Positions 45,400 to 53,310 of a DNA stretch of 64,000 nt are shown here, in pieces. Under the pieces are notes generated by a model that was not told where the DNA came from, did not search any database, and worked only from the letters and a program-made list of their open reading frames with translations. How positions within the stretch are numbered: the stretch's first letter is position 1; the number at the start of each line of letters is the position of its first letter. A program made the position numbers and the translations under genes. The DNA comes from Hymenobacter guriensis (GTDB taxonomy: Bacteria; Bacteroidota; Bacteroidia; Cytophagales; Hymenobacteraceae): assembly GCF_015773195.1 (NCBI RefSeq), contig NZ_JADWYK010000010.1:62001-126000 (forward strand), written 5' to 3'.

Positions 45400-45698
45400 G
45401 ATTGAGGCGGTTGCGCAAAGATGGTCACGACTTTTTTTAAAATATCGCGCTCCATTTCCACGCGCCGCAACTCGGCACGCAGTTGCTTGATTTCGTCCCG
45501 TTCGGCGCTGCTGGGCACGGCTTGTTCCAACGCCTGGCGCTGCCAGCGACCCAGCAGCGCGGGCGAAATGCCCTGGGCGCGGGCCACATCACTTTGCCGG
45601 GCTCCGGCGGCCACTTGGCGTACGCACTCAGCTTTGAACGCCGACGTATATTTCTTGCGGGTGGCGGGCTGCCCGCCAGGGTGCTGTTTCTCAATCAT
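45396..45698 (-). CDS. IS3-family transposase OrfA
   Basis: 100 residues from ATG 45698 (MIEKQHPGGQPATRKKYTSA); a TTG two codons upstream is not needed. It contains a helix-turn-helix (FKAECVRQVAAGARQSDVAR, GISPALLGRWQRQAL) and a C-terminal coiled coil (ERDEIKQLRAELRRVEMERD, ILKKV). Confidence 0.88.
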   Translation of the reverse strand: MIEKQHPGGQPATRKKYTSAFKAECVRQVAAGARQSDVARAQGISPALLGRWQRQALEQAVPSSAERDEIKQLRAELRRVEMERDILKKVVTIFAQPPQS

Positions 45699-46071
45699 GG
45701 GCAATGGAAGATAAGACTTCTCACTGTCCGTTTTAGCTAGACCACCTCACAATTCAAACTACCCCTACTTGTGGGCATTTTTAGACAATTCTGTCTCTGA
45801 TGCTCCTCTGGTTTGTTGTCTGAATTGTGGTGTGAAATCAGCCGTTACTAGGGAAGCATGCTATTACACAAGCTGTAAAGGTAGCGTCAGATATTATGGA
45901 GATGAGGCCCATGAGATTTTGTGTTTGACTTGCGGGGAACGTCAATATTCAGGTACCCAAGCAGAAGATGAAGAAATCGAAAGGCAAGAGGCATTTAAGA
46001 GAAGCATTATCGAACGACGCGACCATTTACCAAATGAAGGCAGTAGTAAAGACACTGATATAACTTCATAA

Positions 46072-46417
46072 TGCTCATAACACTAATATAAGGTTGCTTC
46101 AAAAAACGGTCGTTTTCTGAGTCATTCATGTAAGTGCGAAAAAGAACCTTGAAAGCGCCCGTTTAATGTCGCTTTTTTTAGTCTCTTTAATCAATGCACA
46201 ATTACCCTCGCCGATACGCCCCATTCAGTACCGACAAGTAAGTATTACCTACACTGAGTCGAAGCTTACATCGCCGAAACATCTGTCCCCCTATAGAGTC
46301 ATCAGACACCTTACTTCAATGACCGTTTAACTAATGTGACAAGGCGGAAGCAAGGAAAACTTTTAGCACAAATACTACCCTTTCGTTATACTGACCACGA
46401 AAATAGCATTTGCACTC
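46072..46417. other. Non-coding stretch with a 42-bp repeat
   Basis: About 345 bases after the split zinc-ribbon gene. It contains repeat copy 2 at 46295-46336 and otherwise no recognisable element. It marks the change from the AT-rich island back to higher GC. Confidence 0.5.
46295..46336 (+). repeat. 42-bp direct repeat, copy 2
   Basis: Matches 39015-39056 (AGAGTCATC...GTTTAACTAATG) with two differences and in the same orientation. Both copies lie at the outer edges of the 39-46 kb segment that holds the SUMF1 cassette and the AT-rich island, so they could be traces of the ends or target of an integrated element. Confidence 0.65.
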
Positions 46418-46801
46418 ATGATGGATTTTCTTTTGCAACATGCGGTGGAACCAGAGCGAATTCAAGTAGCGCTGGCCACCTTCTACCGGGAAAGGGAAGC
46501 GCTGGAGCAAGAACCGTGGACCGGGCAGCAAGCGTATCACACAGACCCGTTGACTGGTGATTTTGCCCTGCGCATTACAGTGTACCGAAGCGCCACGGTG
46601 GAACCCGAATTGGCCGTCTACTTAGCCCGCAAACTGCACACAAAAGTCATCATTTCGGATGAGTCGCTTTACCCCTTCAGCTGGCTATTGATTGATGAAA
46701 CGGGGGAGCAACATGCCATCTATGAAGATGTTGGAGATGAGGAGCCCGGCCATTTTACCGTCGACAGCCGACACCGTTATTTGCTGACCCCTCGCAAGTA
46801 G
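46418..46801 (+). CDS. Hypothetical protein
   Basis: 127 residues starting MMDFLLQHAVEPERIQVALA; adjacent ATGs at 46418 and 46421 are both possible. It has a mixed alpha/beta pattern with strands near the middle (DFALRITVYRSAT, HTKVIISDES, SWLLIDETGEQHAIYEDVGD). No signal peptide. I do not recognise the family, but composition and length suggest a real soluble gene. It stands alone between non-coding stretches. Confidence 0.6.
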   Translation: MMDFLLQHAVEPERIQVALATFYREREALEQEPWTGQQAYHTDPLTGDFALRITVYRSATVEPELAVYLARKLHTKVIISDESLYPFSWLLIDETGEQHAIYEDVGDEEPGHFTVDSRHRYLLTPRK

Positions 46802-46896
46802 GAGTCAGCCAGAGCATACTACCTAGCTGATTTGCGCACTAGCTGTATGCATGCTCTTGCTTTTTCAACCGTTTTGCTGAACCCTATTCGCTCCTT

Positions 46897-47175
46897 CTAC
46901 CAGTCCAAGTTTAGCGATTTGCACTTAGGACAAATCGCCTCCCCTGCTTCCAGTTCTTGGTAGTTACATCGGTGGCAATGCTGAAGCCGACGAGTTAGAT
47001 GAAGAGCTACGGCCTTCGCTTCTAACAAGCCCAGACTAGTCCCTTGAGTAAGTTGCTTAATGGCGGCCATTGGGCTTCCTTGTCTGTAAAGAGAAGCTAC
47101 CGCATGCTTTTTTTCTTCTGTAAGATCTACAGTAGGCACGATCGTTTTACAGTGAATACAATAGAGGTTTTCCAT
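46897..47175 (-). CDS. Small zinc-ribbon protein with an L7/L12-like helix-loop segment
   Basis: 92 residues from Met at 47175 (MENLYCIHCKTIVPT); a longer frame to 47232 adds an unconvincing N-terminus. The Cys pairs CIHC, CHRC and CPKC flank a helical middle (GSPMAAIKQLTQGTSLGLLE, AKAVAL) that resembles the ribosomal bL12 C-terminal motif IKxLRexTGLGLKEAK. Possibly a small zinc-binding adaptor. No close neighbour suggests a function. Confidence 0.6.
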   Translation of the reverse strand: MENLYCIHCKTIVPTVDLTEEKKHAVASLYRQGSPMAAIKQLTQGTSLGLLEAKAVALHLTRRLQHCHRCNYQELEAGEAICPKCKSLNLDW

Positions 47176-47421
47176 GGTGGGCGTATAATCACACTCGTTT
47201 TTGAACCGCTGTCTATAGGTGCCGATAAGCACTGCAAACCCACTCTACTGCCCAAATTGCGTTCAATAAACTGGTTCAGTTACCTAAGTATAGAAAACCC
47301 TACGAGCAGATCAGTTTCGTGAACTTGTGCAATAGGGAACAGTAAAGCAAAACGAGCGTTTCTTTACAAGTTCCTAGTTTTTCAAGGTATACATTAGACT
47401 TGACCTCAACGCGCATTACGG

Positions 47422-47898
47422 ATGGCTTCTGCTTTATTAACCAGGGATGAACACTTAGAAGCCTTCTATAAGTCGTTTCTGGCCAAACGATATAGGAAGA
47501 GTGCGTTAGAGGAACTAGAACGCGAAAAGAAAAAAGCGAGCAAAAAGCCGCTTGCCAAAGCCGCTACGGGTCCTAGCCTAGATGCCCTGGGTCGTCTCTT
47601 AGACGAGCGTTTCTGCCAGTTGCTGCCCAAGGGAAATGCGCGGCAAGACCAAGACTTTGTCCGCCGGGCCATTGCCAAATTTAAGCTAACGAACTGCTAC
47701 GTCTTGTCCGAAGACGAGCGTTATGACCAGCAGTCCATCAGTGTTGAGGTGGCGTTAACAGAAATTGTCAGCGTGGGACCGACCTCCCTCATCTTCTTTA
47801 TGCCGAGCCAAGTGGCTTACTTGGAGGGGCATTCCCCCGGAGAGCGGTACTTATGCCTACGAGAAGGTGAAGCCAGTGATGCTTCCTATATCCGGTAG
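47422..47898 (+). CDS. Hypothetical protein
   Basis: 158 residues. The N-terminal 55 residues are highly charged and helical (SALEELEREKKKASKKPLAK); the rest is mixed (FVRRAIAKFKLTNCYVLSED, SISVEVALTEIVSVGPTSLI, FFMPS). No signal peptide or known motif. It is solitary, about 100 bases before MITE copy 2. Confidence 0.6.
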   Translation: MASALLTRDEHLEAFYKSFLAKRYRKSALEELEREKKKASKKPLAKAATGPSLDALGRLLDERFCQLLPKGNARQDQDFVRRAIAKFKLTNCYVLSEDERYDQQSISVEVALTEIVSVGPTSLIFFMPSQVAYLEGHSPGERYLCLREGEASDASYIR

Positions 47899-47995
47899 AC
47901 CTCAGCACAAGTGCTTATCGTTCACCCAAACGATCATGGGTTGAACCTTATCGAAAGACCACATCTGCGCTTCGGCTCCGCAACTCCCAGTGCTT

Positions 47996-48273
47996 GGCCT
48001 TCTTATAGCAGCCGGGGGATAAATTTACTCTAAGGATATATCCTATATTGCATGTGGCTCAATATAAAACATTTGCTGTTCTAGTGTGGGTCAAAAAGTT
48101 AGGCCCAATAACCCAAAGAGCTGTTTGTTTTTGAACTGCCTTTCTGAACCTCATTTTTTTGAGTTATTAGATTGACAGGCTCTAATTTCTAAAGGACCAA
48201 TAAGTTACGGCTTTTTGAACCTGGCTTGAAATTGCTTACAGTAAATTTATCCCCCGGCTGCTATAAGAAGGCC
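47996..48273 (+). mobile_element. 278-bp MITE, copy 2
   Basis: Same 278-bp sequence as 7789-8066 but in opposite orientation; by eye the two match along their whole length. Ends GGCCTTCTTATAGCAGCC and complement. It lies 22 bases before the ATG of the DUF900 hydrolase, and an open frame from a TTG near its right end continues in frame into that gene. It could carry promoter activity for the neighbour (inference). Confidence 0.85.
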
Positions 48274-48294
48274 TGGGTGTTCACACCTCAAATT

Positions 48295-49587
48295 ATGCTT
48301 CCCTCTGGTTCCTCCCCTTCGCTCCAGCAATTGTTGAAAGACCTAAATGAGGCTATTGAAGTCGGTGACCGGAAGTTAGCAACCATTTTGGAACTGGCTA
48401 TCCTGCGTTTTTTGGCGGCGGAGGCTGCCGAACGGGAAGAGCTGGAGCGGAGCGTACGGGCCCGGGTAGCAAGACTGGGCAGTGGGCGGTCGATGATGCC
48501 CTCATTACCCCGACCTCAGGACTTGTTCAACCTGCGGGGGCCTGCTTACCGGAGCGATGAGCCGGCAGAACCGACTGCGACGGTACGGAAGGGAGTGCTG
48601 TACCCCGTGTGGTTTGCCACCAACCGGCGGGCAGCATCCACTGGAACGGGGTTTCTGCCCGAAGGCCGTAGTGCGCACGTTAGCTGGGGACGGGTAGACG
48701 TGCATGTGCCCGAAACGCACCGCTTCGGTGAAACCGGCAGCAGCTACTGGCAGCGCATGCGGCGGCAGCACAGCCTGAGGCCGGCCGATGACCACCTGCG
48801 CATAGAAGCGTACACCAAGCTAGCAGAAGCGGCATTTTATGAAGCCGTGCGGCAGGAGCTTGCCAATGCGCAGGCAGCCGGCGCAGAACCCCACGCGCTG
48901 GTGTTTTTGCACGGCTATAACACCAGCTTCGAGGAAGCTGCCATCCGGGCCGCTCAAATTGGCTGCGACCTGAAGGTGGCCGGCGCCACGGCATTCTTCA
49001 GCTGGCCTTCCGCTGGCTCGGTGCAGGCCTACCCCGCTGATGAAGCAGCCATCGAAGCCAGCGAACGGGCCATTGCTGATTTTCTGGTGGCCTTCGCTAC
49101 GGAATGTGGGACAACCAAGGTGCACATCGTGGCGCACAGCATGGGCAACCGCGGGCTGCTGCGGGCCTTGCAGCGCATCGCGGGCAATGCCGAGACGCGG
49201 AGCCAGGTACGCTTTGGCCAGATTTTTCTCGCTGCTCCCGACGTGGACCACGACCTTTTTCTGGACTTGGCGGCTCTTTATCCAGCCTACGGGGAACGCA
49301 CCACCCTCTATGCTTCGCGTCATGACTTGGCCGTACATGCCTCGGCCCGCCTGCACCGGGCCCCCCGAGCTGGCTACTACGAACCCTACACTATTGCGCC
49401 GCACATCGACACCATTGCCGTGCCCGACTTCGACCTGGACCTGCTGGGGCACGGCTACTTTGCACAGGCGGCGGCGCTGCTACATGACCTCTACGACCTG
49501 ATGCGTCACAACCAGCCCCCGGGACAGCGTCAGCGCCTGCAGCTCCCCCTGGTGCCAGATGGTGGGTTCTGGCAATTGCAGCTATGA
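48295..49587 (+). CDS. DUF900-type alpha/beta hydrolase
   Basis: 430 residues from ATG 48295 (MLPSGSSPSLQQLLKDLNEA); a longer frame to 48226 begins inside the MITE at a TTG and is not preferred. The N-terminal 60 residues are helical. VLYPVWFATNR (about 110-120) opens the family core, then LVFLHGYNTSFEEAAIRAAQ, ATAFFSWPSAGSVQAYPADE and HIVAHSMGNRGLLRAL, in which the Ser of HSMG is the nucleophile. The acid and His are probably in the C-terminal ALYPAYGERTTLYASRHD and LGHGYF. Substrate unknown. It overlaps the convergent gene at 49582 by six bases. Confidence 0.85.
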   Translation: MLPSGSSPSLQQLLKDLNEAIEVGDRKLATILELAILRFLAAEAAEREELERSVRARVARLGSGRSMMPSLPRPQDLFNLRGPAYRSDEPAEPTATVRKGVLYPVWFATNRRAASTGTGFLPEGRSAHVSWGRVDVHVPETHRFGETGSSYWQRMRRQHSLRPADDHLRIEAYTKLAEAAFYEAVRQELANAQAAGAEPHALVFLHGYNTSFEEAAIRAAQIGCDLKVAGATAFFSWPSAGSVQAYPADEAAIEASERAIADFLVAFATECGTTKVHIVAHSMGNRGLLRALQRIAGNAETRSQVRFGQIFLAAPDVDHDLFLDLAALYPAYGERTTLYASRHDLAVHASARLHRAPRAGYYEPYTIAPHIDTIAVPDFDLDLLGHGYFAQAAALLHDLYDLMRHNQPPGQRQRLQLPLVPDGGFWQLQL

Positions 49588-51252
49588 GCCGGCCGGTGCT
49601 ATCAGCGTGAATTCCTGCGGAGCCACCCCAAAGGCTTGGTGAAATAAATCGGACGCCCAGGCGGCCATGGCCTCGGGCGTGTGGCGTTGCGACAGCCAGC
49701 TGTAATCAAAGGTGAACGGCCCAGAGGATACCACCCACTGCCGCACCAGGTCGTAGGTGCAGTGCCAGGCGTAGAACTCGTCCCGGGTGGCGGCTAGCTG
49801 CCGCTCCGGTACGCCCGGCATCCGCAGTGGATAGATGTTCCCGTGCTCATCATCGGAGAAAAAAGCCTGATGACGGCTAAACAGTGACTTGACTTCCAAT
49901 AAGCTCGGCTTCTGCCCGGGCTGGTCCACCAAGTACATGCCTGGCCAGCAGAAGAAGTGCGGGTTATCCAGCTTGTCCTGTTGAAAGCGCAGGTATTTGG
50001 AGAAGAGCAGCCGGATGGGAAAATTACCAGGCTGGTAGTCGCAAGCTGCTTCCTCGCTCAGGAGCTGGTGCAGGCTGACTTCCTTAGCTATCCACTCATT
50101 CACGCGGGTACTACTTTCGTAAGGCGAGTGGCAGGCAATTAGCCCGGCCAGGTGGCCACTCACTTGCACGTACTCCGCTTTGTCGTAGCGCACGATGCCA
50201 CGCTTCAACTCTGGAGACCTGAGCATTAGATACTGGCACAACAGCAGGAACCGATGTCCTGGGTCGTTGGTGAAGACAAACGACTCGTGGTGCGTGATGT
50301 CAAAGGGAAAGCCGTCGGTAGGATTGAGGGCAATGTCGCAAATAAGTAGAAACAAACCGACTAACGGGTCAGTGGCTGAGGTTGGTTGCTCTTCGCGCAG
50401 CACTTCCAGGAAAATCGCGAAGGCCTCGCCATACACCCCTTCCAGCATGCCTGTGGCTGCGTAATCGGCTAGTGAGCGGCCGGTCGCGTGGTGCAGGTAT
50501 TGCAACTGACAAAGCCGGGCCTGACCTTCGTAAATAGCCTGCGTGCCGAGCGGAGGAATACGAATCTTGGAACCCTCAAAGAAACCCTCTTCCTGCCGGG
50601 CGCTCAACTTATTAAATGGTTCGCTCCAGAGGGTGACGTTGGGTAGAAAATCAAACGCCGGGTCGAACGTGGCTGCCAGGGTCTGGACAACTGCTGACCA
50701 CCACATATGGAAGCAATGACCGGTATTCAGAAAAAATGGGTTCGTATTAGACGTAAGGGCCGGGGTGCGTTTAGGCTCTTCGGTCAGCGCGCCGGCTGTT
50801 TCCAAGTCGAACCAATAATTAAGCGCACGATTCAGGTGCTGAAGCAACTCGACCGGCAGGTCGGGGTTGGTGAAGGCGTACTCCACCAGTGACTTGACGC
50901 GAATGCCTGCGGCCAGCAACTCCTGCAGGTTCACGTGCAGCATATGTGCCTGCGAGGGGTATTTTAGGGTAGTAAGCAACCCGAAGTTAGACCCAATGTG
51001 CTGCCACCAATGCACGGTTTCGTGCAGCAGCGTGGAAAAAGCTGCTACCTGCGCGTCGGTGATGGCTGACCGCTGATAAATACCCGCTGGCAAGATGTTG
51101 AGCTGCGCGTGTATGTCAGGGCGCAGGCGGAGCACGAATCGCATGGGTTCGTACAAGCCCGCGTCGGGAGTGCCGGCCAATGGTGATTCAGCCAATGGCC
51201 AACTGCCGTAAAATAGGGCAATTAGCTCGGCAACGGGGTCTGGGATTGGCAT
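49582..51252 (-). CDS. Putative zinc-metallopeptidase-like protein (HETVH motif)
   Basis: 556 residues, no signal peptide. An HExxH-type motif occurs in FSTLLHETVHWWQHIGSNFG (about residues 71-90), and a possible third ligand is Glu in AIYEGQARLC (about residue 240). The rest is Trp/Phe/Leu-rich with no recognised domain. The pattern LLHETxHxxQ occurs in uncharacterised proteins of bacterial accessory regions. It lies about 95 bases after the SEC-C gene on the same strand and may form an operon with it and the ATPase gene upstream. Confidence 0.65.
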   Translation of the reverse strand: MPIPDPVAELIALFYGSWPLAESPLAGTPDAGLYEPMRFVLRLRPDIHAQLNILPAGIYQRSAITDAQVAAFSTLLHETVHWWQHIGSNFGLLTTLKYPSQAHMLHVNLQELLAAGIRVKSLVEYAFTNPDLPVELLQHLNRALNYWFDLETAGALTEEPKRTPALTSNTNPFFLNTGHCFHMWWSAVVQTLAATFDPAFDFLPNVTLWSEPFNKLSARQEEGFFEGSKIRIPPLGTQAIYEGQARLCQLQYLHHATGRSLADYAATGMLEGVYGEAFAIFLEVLREEQPTSATDPLVGLFLLICDIALNPTDGFPFDITHHESFVFTNDPGHRFLLLCQYLMLRSPELKRGIVRYDKAEYVQVSGHLAGLIACHSPYESSTRVNEWIAKEVSLHQLLSEEAACDYQPGNFPIRLLFSKYLRFQQDKLDNPHFFCWPGMYLVDQPGQKPSLLEVKSLFSRHQAFFSDDEHGNIYPLRMPGVPERQLAATRDEFYAWHCTYDLVRQWVVSSGPFTFDYSWLSQRHTPEAMAAWASDLFHQAFGVAPQEFTLIAPAGS

Positions 51253-51346
51253 CCTACTAATCAGATGAGAAGAAAACTAGCTGAGCAGCTAATGTAGCTT
51301 AAAGCCCAGCTTCCAGTATAGAGTCATTTAACAGTGAACTAAATGG

Positions 51347-53206
51347 CTACCGGCCGTGGCACTTTTTCCATTTCAGGCCCGAGTTACACGGGCACGGGTC
51401 GTTGCGCCCAGGGCTTTTAGCTAGGCCAGCTAAGTCCTCTGCTTTTCCAAAAACAGGCTGCCCCATTCGTAGGCTTTCGCGCACATCCCTTAAAACTGGC
51501 TTGGTAAACTGCCGGCTTGGCGCTGGCCCGCCGTTGCGCAAGTGAATGTATAATTCGTCAAAAAAGTCCGAGTAATGCGGGTCCAGCGGCATTAAGTCGA
51601 CGCGAGCATCGAGGCCAAACGTTAGGTTGCCATGCCGGATAAAGGCCCCAGCAAATTCCAGTTCATCGCTCCCTACCATAAGGCCCTGCACCTGCTGACG
51701 CTGGCGCAAGTAGTCGCGCAGTCTGGAGAAATCCCAACCCAAGAAATCCCAGGCATTGGCCAAGGCTTCCAGGTCCAGAATGTTCACCGCCCAGGGATAT
51801 GGCTCCGTTGGTGTCTTCTCCAATAGCAGGCTCAGGTTGGTGGCCAGGTGGCCGAAGTTGTCGCGCGTCAGGCAGATGCAAAAGCACTCAGTGTGCTGCT
51901 GCGGGTCGAGGGTCACAACTAATTCTCCCGTGCGCGAGTAGAGCGGTACCGATTCGCCGGCCGTCAGCCGGCGTTGTAGCCGGGCGGCCTGCTCAAAGCC
52001 TTTCTGAATGCCTGTATCCTTGCGAAAGCTTTGTCGCAACCGCTCGAATGCTCGTTCCGGCAGCCGCGATGGCTCGATAGGCGGACTGGCTTTGGCCTCA
52101 ACCACCAAGACCGTGGAGCCCACAATGACCAGCAAATCGTGTTCGTAGTGCGCCTTGGGGGTTTCAAAAACGGAGCTGACCAGCTGGGCTCCCGGGCCGG
52201 CCAGCCGCCGAAATTGTTTCTCACCTTCCTGCTCCAGCACCTTGTCGCGATGCTTGAAAAACTGCCTTCGCACCGAACTCTCCGCCAGGGCCTTCTCACA
52301 GGACCACAAAACTTATTCGAATAGGCTGTTAGTAGAAGGAATGCTTACGTCCGCCTCGTTGAGTATGAGCAGCGGCTTGGTATCAAAAATGGATTCTTCC
52401 GTAGGATATTGTAGCGCCGGTCCTTGTCCGCGCTTGATGGCATAGCGCTCCCAAAAGGCTGCTGCCTGGGTAGGAAAGGCTGCTTCAACTTTTGCTCGGC
52501 TTACTAGGCCTACTCGCAAAAGGTTTAGTTGATAGTTGTAGAGAATCGGGTAGTGCGTACGGTAAAACTTGGAGAAATCCGGGTCGTCGCGGCGACGATA
52601 GTCACCGGTGTGGAAAAAGCGCTCCTTCTCCTCGTCCTGTTTGGGACCGAGTTGCGCCATCACCTCCAGGCTTTGCTTCAACTCGTCGATGATGAAGTCC
52701 ATCATGGCCAGGGCATCGCTGGCCGATAGCCCGGTGGCCTGCACCAATTCTGCATCGAAAGGGACGCAGTACGCACGGATACGGTCACAGATTTGCTCAA
52801 CGGAAGCAATCAGGCCCGTACTAAAATAATGTAGGAACACCGGCCCGGCTACTTCGCGGGTCCGCCACCACTCGTCGCTCTGGTGGCCTGGGTGCTCAGG
52901 CATAAAGAGCCCGGCATACGTTTCAAACGCTTCATTGAGCAGGTGAATACACCGTTCCCATATCGCTTTGCTCATCGGCACGGGCTTGACCGGCTCTTCG
53001 GTAGCCAATAGCAGTCCGAGTAAAAAAGCCTGCTGCCTAGCTGGGGAATGCAGCCGTGGCTCACGCGAATTGTTGCCTTGGGGCTGGCCGATATATCCCT
53101 TGCGTGTGACGTGGACCATGCCAGCAATTTCGCGGGTAGCGGAGGCCGTCAGCAACTGCTGCAACTCGGTCACCGTGTCGTGAAGTTGAGAAGTTATATC
53201 AGCCAT
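51347..53206 (-). pseudogene. SEC-C nuclease-like protein, interrupted by an in-frame TAA
   Basis: Two blocks in the same frame are separated only by TAA 52315-52313: an upstream 297-residue block (MADITSQLHDTVTELQQLLT ... IPSTNSLFE) and a downstream 320-residue block. The downstream block has a PD-(D/E)XK-like core (EHDLLVIVGSTVLVVEAKA; Asp 58, Glu 71 and Lys 73 counting from a TTG start at 52309) and a C-terminal SEC-C zinc motif (PGRNDPCPCNSGLKWKKCHG). With no ATG in the downstream block near the join, the likeliest reading is one 619-residue protein whose Tyr codon mutated to TAA. Alternatives are two proteins with TTG initiation, or read-through. Confidence 0.75.
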
Positions 53207-53288
53207 GGGTTCTTACTATCGTGCGACGCCTATTTGTGGCGTACCAAACGTGCAATAGGAAAATATCAGCCTCTACTGCCCCTTTTAG

Positions 53289-53309
53289 ACCAAACTTTTA
53301 ACCAAGGCC
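53289..53309 (-). repeat. GGCCTTGG-type inverted end, partial copy D
   Basis: The complement reads GGCCTTGGTTAAAAGTTTGG then diverges from the other copies after 21 bases. It sits immediately after the ATPase stop codon (53313-53311), separating this gene from the SEC-C gene. Orientation is left-facing, like copy C at 40165-40199. Confidence 0.6.
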
Positions 53310-53310
53310 T

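Larger units (their letters stand above)
44500..45749 (-). mobile_element. IS3-family insertion sequence, copy 2
   Basis: 1,250 bp with inverted ends TGGGGTGGTCTAG (left) and TGAGGTGGTCTAG (right, complement), matching over the next ten or so bases with few differences. The flanking 3-bp repeat CAA (44497-44499 and 45750-45752) is the target duplication. It contains intact orfA and orfB on the minus strand with overlapping ATGA. GC content is far higher than in the AT-rich gene it interrupts, so insertion came after acquisition of the island. Confidence 0.92.
43772..46071 (+). pseudogene. HEPN-like / zinc-ribbon protein gene interrupted by IS3 copy 2
   Basis: Removing the IS (44500-45749) and one CAA target repeat joins 43772-44499 to 45753-46071 in frame, giving one 348-residue protein across the junction SREMDNSNYPYLWAF. 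The N-terminal half looks HEPN-like: SVVLIHQAIESFMKASVC, then RTLRNQIVHG with an R-x4-H motif. The C-terminal half has Cys pairs: CPFCK before the IS, then CCLNC, CYYTSC and CLTCGE after it, forming two zinc ribbons. The disrupted 5' part ends in IS-encoded residues DNGVV. HEPN proteins are often RNases in conflict systems; that role here is inference. The gene is AT-rich like the preceding operon. Confidence 0.8.

Noticed and set aside
45753-46071. Independent small zinc-ribbon gene after IS3 copy 2
   Set aside because: It has only a TTG start and joins the upstream gene in frame once the IS and target repeat are removed.
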